Positions 46,830 to 57,979 of a DNA stretch of 64,000 bases are shown piece by piece. Below the pieces are notes generated by a model, which was not told the origin of the DNA, did not search any database, and was given only the letters and a program-made list of their open reading frames with translations. A program made the position numbers and the translations under genes. The stretch spans positions 262,303,480-262,367,479 of the forward strand of contig CM042687.1 of the NCBI GenBank assembly GCA_023614405.1, written 5' to 3'. The stretch's first letter is position 1. The number at the start of each line of letters is the position of its first letter. The stretch comes from Avena insularis. Taxonomy: Eukaryota; Streptophyta; Magnoliopsida; Poales; Poaceae.

Positions 46830-48321
46830 CTACTCATCTGCATCAACCTCCTCATCAACAAGTGTAAGACCTGCATTCTCCATAGCGGTCTTGTACTCCT
46901 CGACATTGGTGGTCAAGGCCTCTACCTTGGCTTTGAGAGCCCTCTTCTGTGAACGAAGTCTCTCAATCACACCCTGCTGATGCTCAAGCTCGAAGTCCTT
47001 GGCCTCTAGTTCTGCAGTCATCTCTCGAATCCTCTTGTTTCTATCTTGGACTCTTTTCTCTTGACTCTTGAACTTCCTATATTGACTCTCAAACTTGGCC
47101 TCCATTTCCATGACTATCTCGTCTTGCTCCGTGAAGAGATTGTCCTTCTCACGAAGCTGCACCTGGAGCTCTTCATTGCTAAGCATGACGTTGGTCCTAT
47201 CAGTATCTAGGTGCCTAAGTAGAACCTCTAGGTCCTGAGGTACAGACGAATCGGCTTTGCCGTCTCTCTAGAAGTATCCTCGAACTCAATAGCCTCACCA
47301 TCCTCGTCACGTCTACCAAAGGCGTGGAAGTGAGTACCTCTAATCTCCCAAGAGTGTCTCCCTAACAAACGCCCAAGTAAATCCTGCATGACTACCTCTA
47401 GACCTCTCTCCTTGTCTTCATGCATGATCTTGAAAGTGATGGCCTCCGTGGCTGGCTCAGTCCGGCGTCCTGGCTGAGTAACCTTGAAGCCCCAAAGGTC
47501 CTTCCTCTCAAACTTGGTGAGGGGAAGCATCATGATGCTAGGAAGCGGAAGATTGAGCACACTAGTGAGCTCAATAAGACGAGTGCCAAAACGAGTTCCC
47601 TTGAACTCTTCAGCCGTGTTGATAGTAACATTAGGCATCTATTTTATAAGATAGAGAAAAGTTAGAAACAACATCAACAGAAAAACACAAGACAAGGTAG
47701 AACAAGCATATCAATTGCAAACCAAACACACAAGTCATGGTATACATAAATCCATTACAAGCATCCAAGGTTCAACAAAACTTAGACAAAATTTTGGAAA
47801 TAAAATGATAAGTGTGGTGGTCCAACTAACGAAGTACATTACAATCCCATCTCACTTACCAAGTTAGCTAACAGGGCATCCCTAGAGGAAATCTGTCGAT
47901 CCTGATCACATGACTCTCTTAAACGTTGGTTGGTAGCCTCTAACTCTTGGGTATGCTTCTTATCTTCTCTAAGTTCATTTTGGGTGTTGAGCATTCTGCA
48001 CTTGAGTCTATCACCAAGCTCTTTGATGGCCTTCCAAGATGCATCCCATGCAGAATCAAAGAATGTGGTGTGCATCACTGAGTTGGTGACCATACAGAAT
48101 CCTGATTCCTTGTGGTTGTCTTCCTTGTTTTTGTACAAGTGAAGTTGCACCAACCAATATTCTTCTCCTTCATCCATCACAGGGAAATCTTTGTACACAG
48201 CTGCACCATGTATTCCCATGGTAACCATAAGGTTCTTGGGGGCCTTTGGAAAATCAGTCTCACACTCTAGGGTCATGGTCATGAGTGGTCCCTTCCTTAC
48301 AGCTTCGTTGATGGAGTTCAT
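46830..48321 (-). pseudogene. Gypsy-1 copy I pre-gag ORF0 (spliced, coiled coil)
   Basis: Exon a reads 48321-47860 (MNSINEAVRKGPLMTMTLE...), with a donor GTAAGTGAG after ...LLANL. The intron is 47859-47639. Exon b begins at 47638 (MPNVTINTAEEFKGTRF) directly after an acceptor and joins in phase 0. It ends in a stop at 47228, while the protein similarity continues, one base out of frame, into 47186-46830. That last part is a long coiled coil with an acidic end (VDEEVDADE). The same frameshift exists in copy II, so it is ancestral or bridged in some way I cannot see. No known domain recognised. Together ~400 residues. Confidence 0.65.
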
Positions 48322-48453
48322 CTACAAATAGAGATGAGAAAGAAGAATTAGAAAAGTTTACGAGGATAAAAGACAAGTGTGGAAATTGTTGAAAAAATTT
48401 CCTTAGTGGTTCCTAATCCAATCCTAGGGTCATAATCCTACAGGCAACACAGT

Positions 48454-48465
48454 GCTCTGATACCA
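48454..48465 (-). other. Primer-binding site, Gypsy-1 copy I
   Basis: Minus strand TGGTATCAGAGC, two bases from LTR B. Its presence shows that LTR B acts as the 5' LTR of copy I while also closing copy II. Confidence 0.9.
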
Positions 48466-48467
48466 TC

Positions 48468-51400
48468 TGTAAGATCCCACCTTTATAAAGGTCAAGATCC
48501 CTGTGATTGCAATGCTAGTCCCTAGATCAATGCTAGCATCCACAGTTTAAGATGAAGTACACAGATACAAAGGTCATTATTACATATCATTCCAGAGACA
48601 AACATAGTCTTTTACAACTCCATGGACACAGGCCTAATACAAGAGTTCAAATATAGAATAAGATAAATAAGTCTTCATCTTCATGTGCCACAGGCAAGCA
48701 TGTTGAGTGTAGACTCATAACCCCTAATCATCATCAGAGTAACCTGCAATATCACAAGTTACAACCACAGTGGGTCAATACTTTTGGAATAGTATTGGCA
48801 AGTGATACCTTAGTAAAATATTAACATCTAGATACTACATGAATTTGGCTAAGTGTAGCTTAGGCTTGCTTTGCTCAAAATAGGTTTTACCTATCAGTTG
48901 AAAACACTAAGTTTTTCTTTGGAAAATCTTTTCCAAGGAAACACCAATAGAAATTGGTGAACCTTCACCCTTGTTCAACCACAAGTTTTAACTTAGAAAA
49001 TTGGGATGAGGAGATTCTTGATAGCTTCCATGTCTTGATGCTCAAGTTGTCCAATACTAGGGACATGGCTAAGTACTTAGATTCTTCCATCTACAGAGGT
49101 TGTGCACTTTCCCCACAAGACTTGATTTTCACCAAGACAGGACCTTTCAGAAGACTTCCCTTAGACCAAATGGACGCGTTCCAACCTATCATCCCACTAC
49201 CACCGACTGTCCAAATGGCTAAGTTATTGCAACCTATATGACCCAGGCAGAGCCCATAATGCCATGTCGCTGCACTAGAAGCTTCTTAACATTTGGCATC
49301 TCAAATCCCTTTGTTCCTGGGTGGCTTTCCACAAGTGAGATACACAAGGTAAACCATAGAAATGGGCCTTGTGTAACCACTCAACACAAACCATTCTTTC
49401 CATTCCACCCAGGTGTTTCATTCACTTAGTTGTTTTTATTAAGCAAAAACACAAGTCAAAGACTTAGAAATAATTCACATAGCATGAATATAATCCACCC
49501 TTTGTTTCTACTAGCTAGACTAAGCATGGCCATGGTAAGCATCTTAACTTATAGGAAATTCTAACAATTCTACAACTACTAGGATTTCCCAAGCATAGCA
49601 TACAGATACTTAGAAAAATAATCATGCAATGTCCTATACAAAATATTTCTAATGCATAGGTGAAAATATAGGGATAAAAACATGAAGCACCACTTGCCTT
49701 GGTAGTTTGGGGAGTAGCAACAATCTTCACAACCACAATCACTATTAGCACCAAAATCTAAACATAAAATAATGGCACCAAAATCACATAACAAAATATA
49801 CAAACAAAAAATATATGAATGCATGCAAATGGCATGTGATGGTTTTTCTACACCAAACAAGACAAGTGTACAGTACTGAAACATAAACAAGACCAAGATA
49901 CTCAAAATAAACTTTATTTGATCTTTAAAACATTTTTCAAATAGTTTCCATACTCAAATTAAGCCTACAAATGTCTCTACAAAAACAACCATTTTACAGA
50001 GGCAAAACATTAAACACATTGCATAAATAGATAGGATTTTCTCTCGTGATTCCAATAATATAAAATTTGCAAAATTTGAACGTGGGTATCAAAAGTTATG
50101 AATTTTGCAAGTTTGAAACACTAATAGATCAAATTTCTGTTTTAAAACTAAACTCAGGCCACGCGTCGCGCTCTGATTGGCCCGTACCGGTTCGGCCGGA
50201 TCGACCAGTGCGGACCACAGGATCTAAATGAAAACGCATGGCCAGATCTAACGCGTTCCCTTTTGTTAAGTGAATCTATCGCATGCGTTAGATCTAGATC
50301 TAACGACTACAGATCAAACGACCAAAGTTTGGCGGCGCCAGCGGCAGCGAGTGGCGGCGGCGGCTCTGTCAGAGAAGTTGCCGGCTATTTAGATCGCACG
50401 GGGAGGAGTGGAGATGCTTACTGGGTTCGCGTGGTCGCTGCGATGCTCGGGGTGGTCGAGGAAGAGACATGGGCGCACGGATTCAACGGCAGGACCTCGT
50501 CGGAGTTGCTGGCAGCGTCGGGTGTTTGCGGATGGAGTAGTTGCCGACGATGTAGACCGCCCTAGAACGAACCAGTGGTGTCAGAGGATGCACAAGGTTG
50601 CGGGGAACATGATAGGGTCAGAGAAGAAGCAAGGGGCGCTCGGACATTACCGGTATTCTTCGTCGGAGTTGAGCGGCGGTTCTGTTGCTTACATGGATGG
50701 ACGGGAAAGGCTGCCTGGGTCAAGCGCGGCCAAACGAGAGGGGTTAGGAGGTTCACAAGGTTGCAAGGAACACGCTCGTTTGAATTAGAAGGTAAGGGGT
50801 GGTCTGGCTCACTGGAATTTCGTCGCCGGAGCTCGTTGGTATAGCGGCGGTGTGAGAGCAAATAGGGGCAGCCTGGTGGCAGAGCGAGTGAGTTGAGTGA
50901 GGGGAAAGATGCGGAGAGGGGAGGAGATTAAATAGCCGGAGCGGGGGCGAGTATTACTCCCTGCATCAATGGGATTTAAGCGGGGTAGTGACTACAGCGA
51001 GGTAACGGCGGAGCGGCTCGGGCGCGCATTGATTGGGGACGACGGCGAGGTGGGGGGTCGGCTTGTCGGTGAGGGGTGTCTTGGGTTGGGTGAGAAACAG
51101 AGGGAGAGAGGGAAACCCGGGTGGGCTGTTTTGGTTACTGGGCTGAAAAGCTAGCGCCTGGCCCAGTTCTAATTCCTTACCCTTTTTCTTTTTCTAAATC
51201 GATTTTCAGAAAACAAATTCAAATGAAATCAAATGTGTTTGAATTCCAAATCTTTCTAGACTTTTATAAAGTGAAACCTGCATATTTTTAGCATAAAACC
51301 ATGTTGTCTTACTAGACTTGCTTGGTTCCATTGAAATTTAAAAATAAATAGTGCCTTAGCACAAGATTTGATAAAGGCAGGAAAATGGTTTTAAAACCAT

Positions 51401-51645
51401 TATTTGTTTTAGAAATTTTGTCCAAGCTTTGGAACTAAACCAAACCAACTTATGAACAAACAAATCTTGGTTTGACACAAATATTATCTCACTAGAGAGT
51501 AGCATTGGATCAATACTTGCCGACATAAAATAATAAGCACTCAAAGTTTCTGTTTTCTTGAAATGACTTTGAAAAAGATCCCTAAATGATTATGCATGCT
51601 TGGATGATATGCAATCTTTGAAAACATGATTTTAGGGATGTTACA
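48468..51645 (-). repeat. Gypsy-1 LTR B (central, shared LTR)
   Basis: 3178 bp. It is flanked by a primer-binding site on one side (48454-48465, copy I) and a polypurine tract on the other (51646-51660, copy II), so it serves two internal regions. No target duplication lies at its edges. Around 51050-51100 it differs from LTRs A and C, which resemble each other there (gggtcggcctgtcagtgagg). Confidence 0.92.
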
Positions 51646-51660
51646 AATCTAACCCCCTTA
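51646..51660 (-). other. Polypurine tract, Gypsy-1 copy II
   Basis: Minus strand TTAAGGGGGTTAGATT next to LTR B. The TAA that ends pol (51658-51660) is part of it. Confidence 0.75.
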
Positions 51661-54600
51661 AGGTGAATCTCGCCCTCGAGATTCGGATTGGCTAGCAAAT
51701 AGGTGAGGGTGGTCTTTCCAAAGATCATCTTCTCTTTCCCATGTTGCTTCTTCTTCGGAATGATGGTTCCATTAAACTTTGCAGAATTTGATATTCTTAG
51801 TCTGAGTAACTCTTTCTGCAGTCTCAAGAATCCTGATGGGTTTTTCCTCATAAGTGAGATCACTTTCCAATTGAACCTCCTCCAAAGGTATAGTATCCTT
51901 CAAAGAAGTCTCTTCCATTTCCGGATGGCATTTCTTTAGCTGACTCACATGAAACACATTGTGAACGGCAGACAATGATTCTGGTAATTCAATCTCATAA
52001 GCTACTTCTCCTTTACGACTCGGAATTTTGAATGGTCCAACACATCTTGGGGCCAATTTTCCTTTGACTCCAAATCTCTTCACTCCACGAAGTGGTGACA
52101 CTCTAAGATAAGCTCTATCACCCACTTCATAGGTGACTTCTCTAAGTTTAGGATCTGCGTAACTCTTCTGTCGGGACTGTGCTATCTTCAATCTGTCCTT
52201 AACTAGCTTGACTTTCTCTTCAGCCTCTTTGATTAGTTCTGGTCCGAACAAATTTCTTTCTCCCACACCATTCCATAACAATGGGGTGGTACACTTTCTC
52301 CCATAGAGAAACTCAAACGGTTCCATCTCAATACTAGCTTGATAGTTGTTATTGTAAGAGAATTCTGCGTAAGGCAGACTTTCATCCCAACTGGCTCCAT
52401 AGTCTAGAGCACATGCCCTCAACGTATCTTCGAGAATCTGGTTGGTCCTTTCTGTCTGTCCATCAGTCTGAGGATGAAAAGCAGTGTTGAATTCCAATCT
52501 CGTTCCCAATGACTCATGCAGTTGCCTCCAAAAGTGAGAAGTGAATTGAGTTCCCCTACCAGACACAATACTCTTGGGTACTCCATGCAGACACACAATC
52601 CTACTCATGTATATCTTGGCCAACTTAGCACTCGTGTAGGTTGTCTTCACGGGTATGAAATGAGCCACTTTAGTTAGGCGATCCACTACTACCCAAATAG
52701 AATCATATCCTGACCTGGTCCTTGGCAATCCGGTAATGAAATCCATGCCAATCTTGTCCCACTTCCAATCAGGAATAGGTAGTGGTTGTAGCAATCCTAC
52801 TGGTTTCTGATGTTCCGCTTTCACTCTACTACATACATCACACAAAGCAATATGTTCGGCGATGTCCTTCTTGAGATTATTCCACCAAAATCTTTCCTTC
52901 ATATCCATGTACATTTTGGTGTTACCCGGATGAATGGAATATGGTGAGTTGTGTGCTTCTTGTAAAATCAGTTTCCGAAGCTCCGGATCTTGTGGAACAC
53001 AGATACGTTTTCCATACCATAAAGTACCCTATTCGTCTTCATGGAATCCTTTGGCTTTTCCTTTGCCAATCTTTTCCTTAATCTATTCAATTTCCTTATC
53101 TGTCTTTTGGGCTTCTTTGATTTTGTCCAACAAAGTGGGTTGAACATGCAATGACATGAGATGTCCTTCAGGCACAATCTCCAATCTGAGATCTCTAAAT
53201 TGGGCACACAGATCATCTGGCAACTCTCCCTTAGTAAGGCCATTCACAAAAACCTTACGGCTTAGAGAATCCGCTACAACATTTACTTTACCGGGGTGGT
53301 ATTGCAAACTCAAGTCATAGTCCTTGATGACTTCTAGCCATCTTCTTTGTCTCATGTTGATTTCTTTCTGAGTGAAGATATATTTCAAACTTTTGAGATC
53401 TGTGAACACTTCACATCGCTTTCCCAAAAGATAATGTCTCCATTTTTTGAGTGCATGGACAACAGAGGCTAACTCTAAATCATGAGTAGGGTAATTTACC
53501 TCATGAGTTTTGAGTTGTCTCGAGGCATAAGCCACAACTTTCCCTTCTTGCATTAGAACTGCACCTAATCCATGATGAGATGCATCACAATACACTCGGA
53601 AACCTTTCTCCAAGTCTGGCAGACATAAGACTGGTGCTGTCACTAGTATCTTCTTTAATTCTTGAAAACTGAGTTCACATCCTTCAGACCAAGCAAATTT
53701 CTTGTCTTTCTTTAGTAACTCAGTCATTGGCTTAGCTACCTTGGAGAAATTCTCAATAAATCTTCTGTAGTATCCTGCCAAGCCAAGGAAACTACGAACC
53801 TCGTTCACTGACTTAGGAGATTCCCATTCAGTTACATCTGACACTTTTGCGGGATCAACTGCTACACCATCTCCTCACACAATGTGTCCAAGAAATCCAA
53901 CTTCATTTAACCAAAATTCACACTTGCTGAATTTGGCATACATCTTATGCTCTCTAAGCTTCTCAAGTATCAAACGCAAATGTACTTCATGCTCTTCCTT
54001 GCTCTTGGAGTAGATCAAAATGTCATCGATGAAAACGACAACAAACTTGTCAAGGAACTCCATGAACACCTTATTCATAATATTCATGAAGTAAGCTGGT
54101 GCATTGGTCAAACCAAATGGCATCACGGTGTACTCATACAATCCATACCTAGTGGTGAAAGTTGTCTTAGGTATGTCTTGTTCTCTTATCTTGAACTGGA
54201 AATAACCTGATCGGAGATCAATCTTTGAGAACACACAGGCTCCTTCTAACTGATCAAACAAGTCATTGATTCTAGGCAAAGGGTATTTGTTCTTGATAGT
54301 CACCTCATTGAGTGAACGGTAATATATGCATAACATTTGACTTCTATCTTTCTTTTCCACAAACAAAACTAGTGCTCCCCAGGATGAAGAACTTGGTTGA
54401 ATAAATCCTTTCTGCAACTGTTCTCCAAGTTGTTTCTTGAGTTCTTTCAACTCATCAACTGACATCTTGTAAGGTCTCTTTACTATTGGTCCTGATCCTG
54501 GTAGTAAATCAATCAGAAATTCCACATCTCTATCAGGTGGCATTCCCGACAATTCTTTCGGAAACACATCCGGATATTCACTCCCAATTGGCACACTGTC

Positions 54601-56115
54601 TATGCTAACCCCCTTAAGAGAATTTAGCTTACTCCCTTTTGATTCAAAGTTAGTCTTGAATCTTATCCTTTTATTTTCTGGGGTTGTGAGTGTGACAGTA
54701 TGGTTGGCACAATCTAGCACTCCCTTGTGCTTGGTCATCCATTCCATTCCCAAAATGACATCTAATCCTTGGGAATTTAGGATTATCAGATTAACGGGAA
54801 ACTTATACTTCCCAAACTCTATGACTAGATCATGACATCCTGAGTTCACTATCATTTCACCGCCAGGAGAACTTACTTTTATAGGACATCCAATAGTTTC
54901 TACTAGAAATTCATTTCTTTCAACAAATGTTCTTGATATGAACGAATGTGATGCGCCAGTATCAAAGAGAACAAATGCTGGAACAGAATTGAGTTTGAAC
55001 TTACCAGCAACAGCATCAGGTTCCTCATAGATTTCCTCCACATTTATGTGGTTCACTTGTCCCTTCTGGAAAGGGTTGGGCTTGTTGGGTTCTTCAACTT
55101 TCTTTTCTGGGCATTCATTTGCATAATGCCCCATCTTCTTGCACTTGAAACATTCAACCTGACTAAGATCCTTCTTGACAGGCTGGCTTCCACTACCACT
55201 TCCACTTCCATTGTGGTGGATCTTGTATCCACCCTTGTGATTCTTGTACTTGTCATTGTCATGACTATGGTGATGCTTGTTGTCATGATGATGGTTGTGG
55301 TTGTGGTGGCTGTTGTACTTTCCATGCTTGTGGGATCCAGAACTCCCACTATCATCATAATGGGAACACTTGTGAGACGATCATGAGCTGTGCTTGTCAG
55401 AGTTGTGCTTCCTCTTTCTGCTTTCAAGCTCTTTCATCTTGCTCTCCAAAATGGCAGCCTTGTCACAAAGAGATTGATAGGTGGGGACATAGGCCACAGA
55501 TAATTGCAGATTCAGTTCAGCATTCAGTCCTTCGAGGAACTTCTCTTTCCTCTTGGCATCAGTATCAACTTCATCCGGTGCATAACGCGCCAGATTGTTG
55601 AACTCTTCAATATATTCAGCCACATTGCGGTGGCGCTGCTTCAGGTTATGGAATTCCTTCTTCTTCAAGCTCATCACTCCGGATGAGATGTAAGTTGTAC
55701 GGAAACCATCTTCAAAGATAGCCCATGTCACATCCTCAATGGGAGTGGTGATCTGGAAGTTATCCCACCAAGTAGATGCTGGTCCTACCAACAAATGTGC
55801 TGCAAACCTGACTTTTTCCTCATCAGTATAGCCAACAGTTACCAAATCCTTGTTCACTGACCATAGCCAATCATTGGCCACCATGGGGTCAGTAGTTCCT
55901 GAGAACTTTGCAGGCCTCAGTCTTAGGAATCTGGTAAGCATGTCAAATCCTGGTGGATTGTTCTGATTGTTGTTGTTGTTGTTATTGTTGTTATTCTGAT
56001 TCTGCATGAAAGTAGTCATCATCTGCATCAGTTGTGTCTGTGCTGTCATCGGTTGCTGCATCTTGGGGGTGACATTGTTGTTGTTAGGGTTAGGGTTGGC
56101 ACGTCGAGGAGGCAT
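51658..56115 (-). pseudogene. Gypsy-1 copy II gag-pol polyprotein, five in-frame stops
   Basis: One frame of 1486 codons from MPPRRANPNP (56115, right after accacAG) to the TAA in the polypurine tract; no frameshift seen. Domains: gag capsid with asparagine run, His-rich linker, CCHC knuckle (~325), protease [11 protein letters not shown] (~380), RT with [11 protein letters not shown] (~712), RNase H ([11 protein letters not shown]), integrase finger CDVCSRVKAEHQ and core GMDFITGL / FHPQTDGQTE (~1100-1200), chromodomain (~1440-1480). Stops: TGA 55381-55383, TGA 53875-53877, TAG 53083-53085, TAG 53029-53031 and TAA 51772-51774. The second and fourth are shared with copy I; the others are private. 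Confidence 0.92.
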
Positions 56116-56339
56116 CTGTGGTTTTCATGAGGATAAGACTGAGATACCCATAGATGCTTAACATGCACAATACATCACATAAACAAACACCAAACAAGCA
56201 TCAAAATAACAAAAGTTTAACAACAAAGACAACAAGTTTTAAAAGCAAACACACCAATAGCAAGCCATTCACATGTTGGATGATCATTGCGACTCAATAA
56301 TCAAAAGCATGGTAAATAAAGATAAATGAGTAGTCATCA

Positions 56340-57832
56340 CTACTCATCTGCATCAACCTCCTCATCAACAAGTGTAAGACGTGCATTCTCCATAGCGGTC
56401 TTGTACTCCTCAACATTGGTGGTCAAGGCCTCTACCTTGGCTTTGAGAGCCCTCTTCCGTGAACGAAGTCTCTCAATCACACCCTGCTGATGCTCGAGCT
56501 CGAAGTCCTTGGCCTGTAGTTCTGCAGTCATCTCTCGAATCCTCTTGTTTCTGTCTTGGACTCTTTTATCTTGACTCTTGAACTTCCTATATTGACTCTC
56601 AAACTTGGCCTCCATTTCCTTGATTATCTTGCCTTGCTCCGCGAAGAGATTGTCCTTCTCACGAAGCTGCACCTGGAGCTCGTCATTGCTAAGCATGACG
56701 TTGGTCCTATTAGTATCTAGGTGCCTAAGTAGAACCTCTAGGTCCTGAGGTACAGACGAATCGGCTTTGCCGTCTCTCTAGAAGTATCCTCAAACTCAAT
56801 AGCCTCACCATCCTCGTCACGTCTACCAAAGGCGTGGAAGTGAGTACCTCTAATCTCCCGAGAGTGTCTCCCTAACAAACGCCCAAGTAAATCATGCATG
56901 ACTACCTCTAGACCTCTCTCCTTGTCGTCATGCATGATCTTGAAAGTGATGGCCTCCATGGCTGGCTCAGTCCGGCGTCCTGGCTGAGTAACCTTGAAGC
57001 CCCAAAGGTCCTTCCTCTCAAACTTGGTGAGGGGAAGCATCATGATGCTAGGAAGCGTAAGATTGAGCACACTAGTGAGCTTAATAAGACGAGTGCCAAA
57101 ACGAGTTCCCTTGAACTCTTCAGCCGTGCTGATAGTAACATTAGGCATCTATTTTATAAGATAGAGAAAAGTTAGAAACAACATCAACAGAAAAAACACA
57201 AGACAAGGTAGCACAAGCATATCAATTGCAAACCAAACACACAAGTCATGGTATACATAAATCTGTTACAAGCATCCAATGTTCAACAAAACTTAGACAA
57301 AATTTTGGAAATAAAATGATAAGTGTGGTGGTCCAACTAATGAAGTACATTACAATCCCATCTCACTTACCAAGTTAGCTAACAGGGCATCCCTAGAGGA
57401 AATCTGTCGATCTTGATCACATGACTCTCTTAAACGTTGGTTGGTAGCCTCTAACTCTTGGGTATGCTTCTTATCTTCTCTAAGTTCATTTTGGGTGTTG
57501 AGCATTCTGCACTTGAGTCTATCACCAAGCTCTTTGATGGCCTTCCAATCTGCATCCCATGCAGAATCAAAGAATGTGGTGTGCATCACTAAGTTGGTGA
57601 CCATACAGAATCCTGATTCCTTGTGGTTTTCTTCCTTGTTTTTGTACAAGTGAAGTTGCACCCACCAATATTCTTCTCCTTCATCCATCACAGGGAAACC
57701 TTTGTACACATCTGCACCATGTACTCCCATGGTAACCATAAGGTTCTTGAGGGCCTTTGGAAAATCAGTCTCACACTCTAGGGTCATGGTCATGAGTGGT
57801 CCCTTCCTTACAGCTTCGTTGATGGAGTTCAT
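56340..57832 (-). pseudogene. Gypsy-1 copy II pre-gag ORF0 (spliced, coiled coil)
   Basis: Exon a is 57832-57371 (start directly after tatttgtAG), exon b is 57148-56738, and the coiled-coil part is 56696-56340 (QVQLREKDNLFAEQGKII...; heptad-like L/I spacing, K/E-rich) ending VDEEVDADE. Exons a and b join in phase 0 through the intron at 57370-57149. A one-base frame change separates exon b from the coiled coil, as in copy I. All parts are conserved with copy I with mostly conservative changes, which suggests a real protein until recently. A structural or gag-accessory role is possible but unproven. Confidence 0.65.
57149..57370 (-). other. Intron in Gypsy-1 ORF0 (copy II)
   Basis: Minus strand starts GTAAGTGAG and ends in a pyrimidine-rich tract plus aaaatAG. 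222 bases. The equivalent 221-base intron in copy I is 47639-47859. The joined frame reads ...LLANL then MPNVT. Confidence 0.65.
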
Positions 57833-57965
57833 CTACAAATAGAGATGAGAAATAAGAATTAGAAAAGTTTATGAGAAGAAAAAGACAAGTGTGGAAATTT
57901 TTGAAAAAAATTCCTTAGTGGTTTCTAATCCAATCCTAGGGTCATAATCCTACAGGCAACACAGT

Positions 57966-57977
57966 GCTCTGATACCA
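57966..57977 (-). other. Primer-binding site, Gypsy-1 copy II
   Basis: Minus strand TGGTATCAGAGC, two bases from LTR C. The short leader (57833-57965) is pyrimidine-rich and ends in a strong acceptor before ORF0. Confidence 0.9.
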
Positions 57978-57979
57978 TC

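Noticed and set aside
48454..48465. TGGTATCAGAGC strings as tRNA gene remnants
   Set aside because: They are 12-base primer-binding sites directly inside LTRs; no cloverleaf-length sequence surrounds them.
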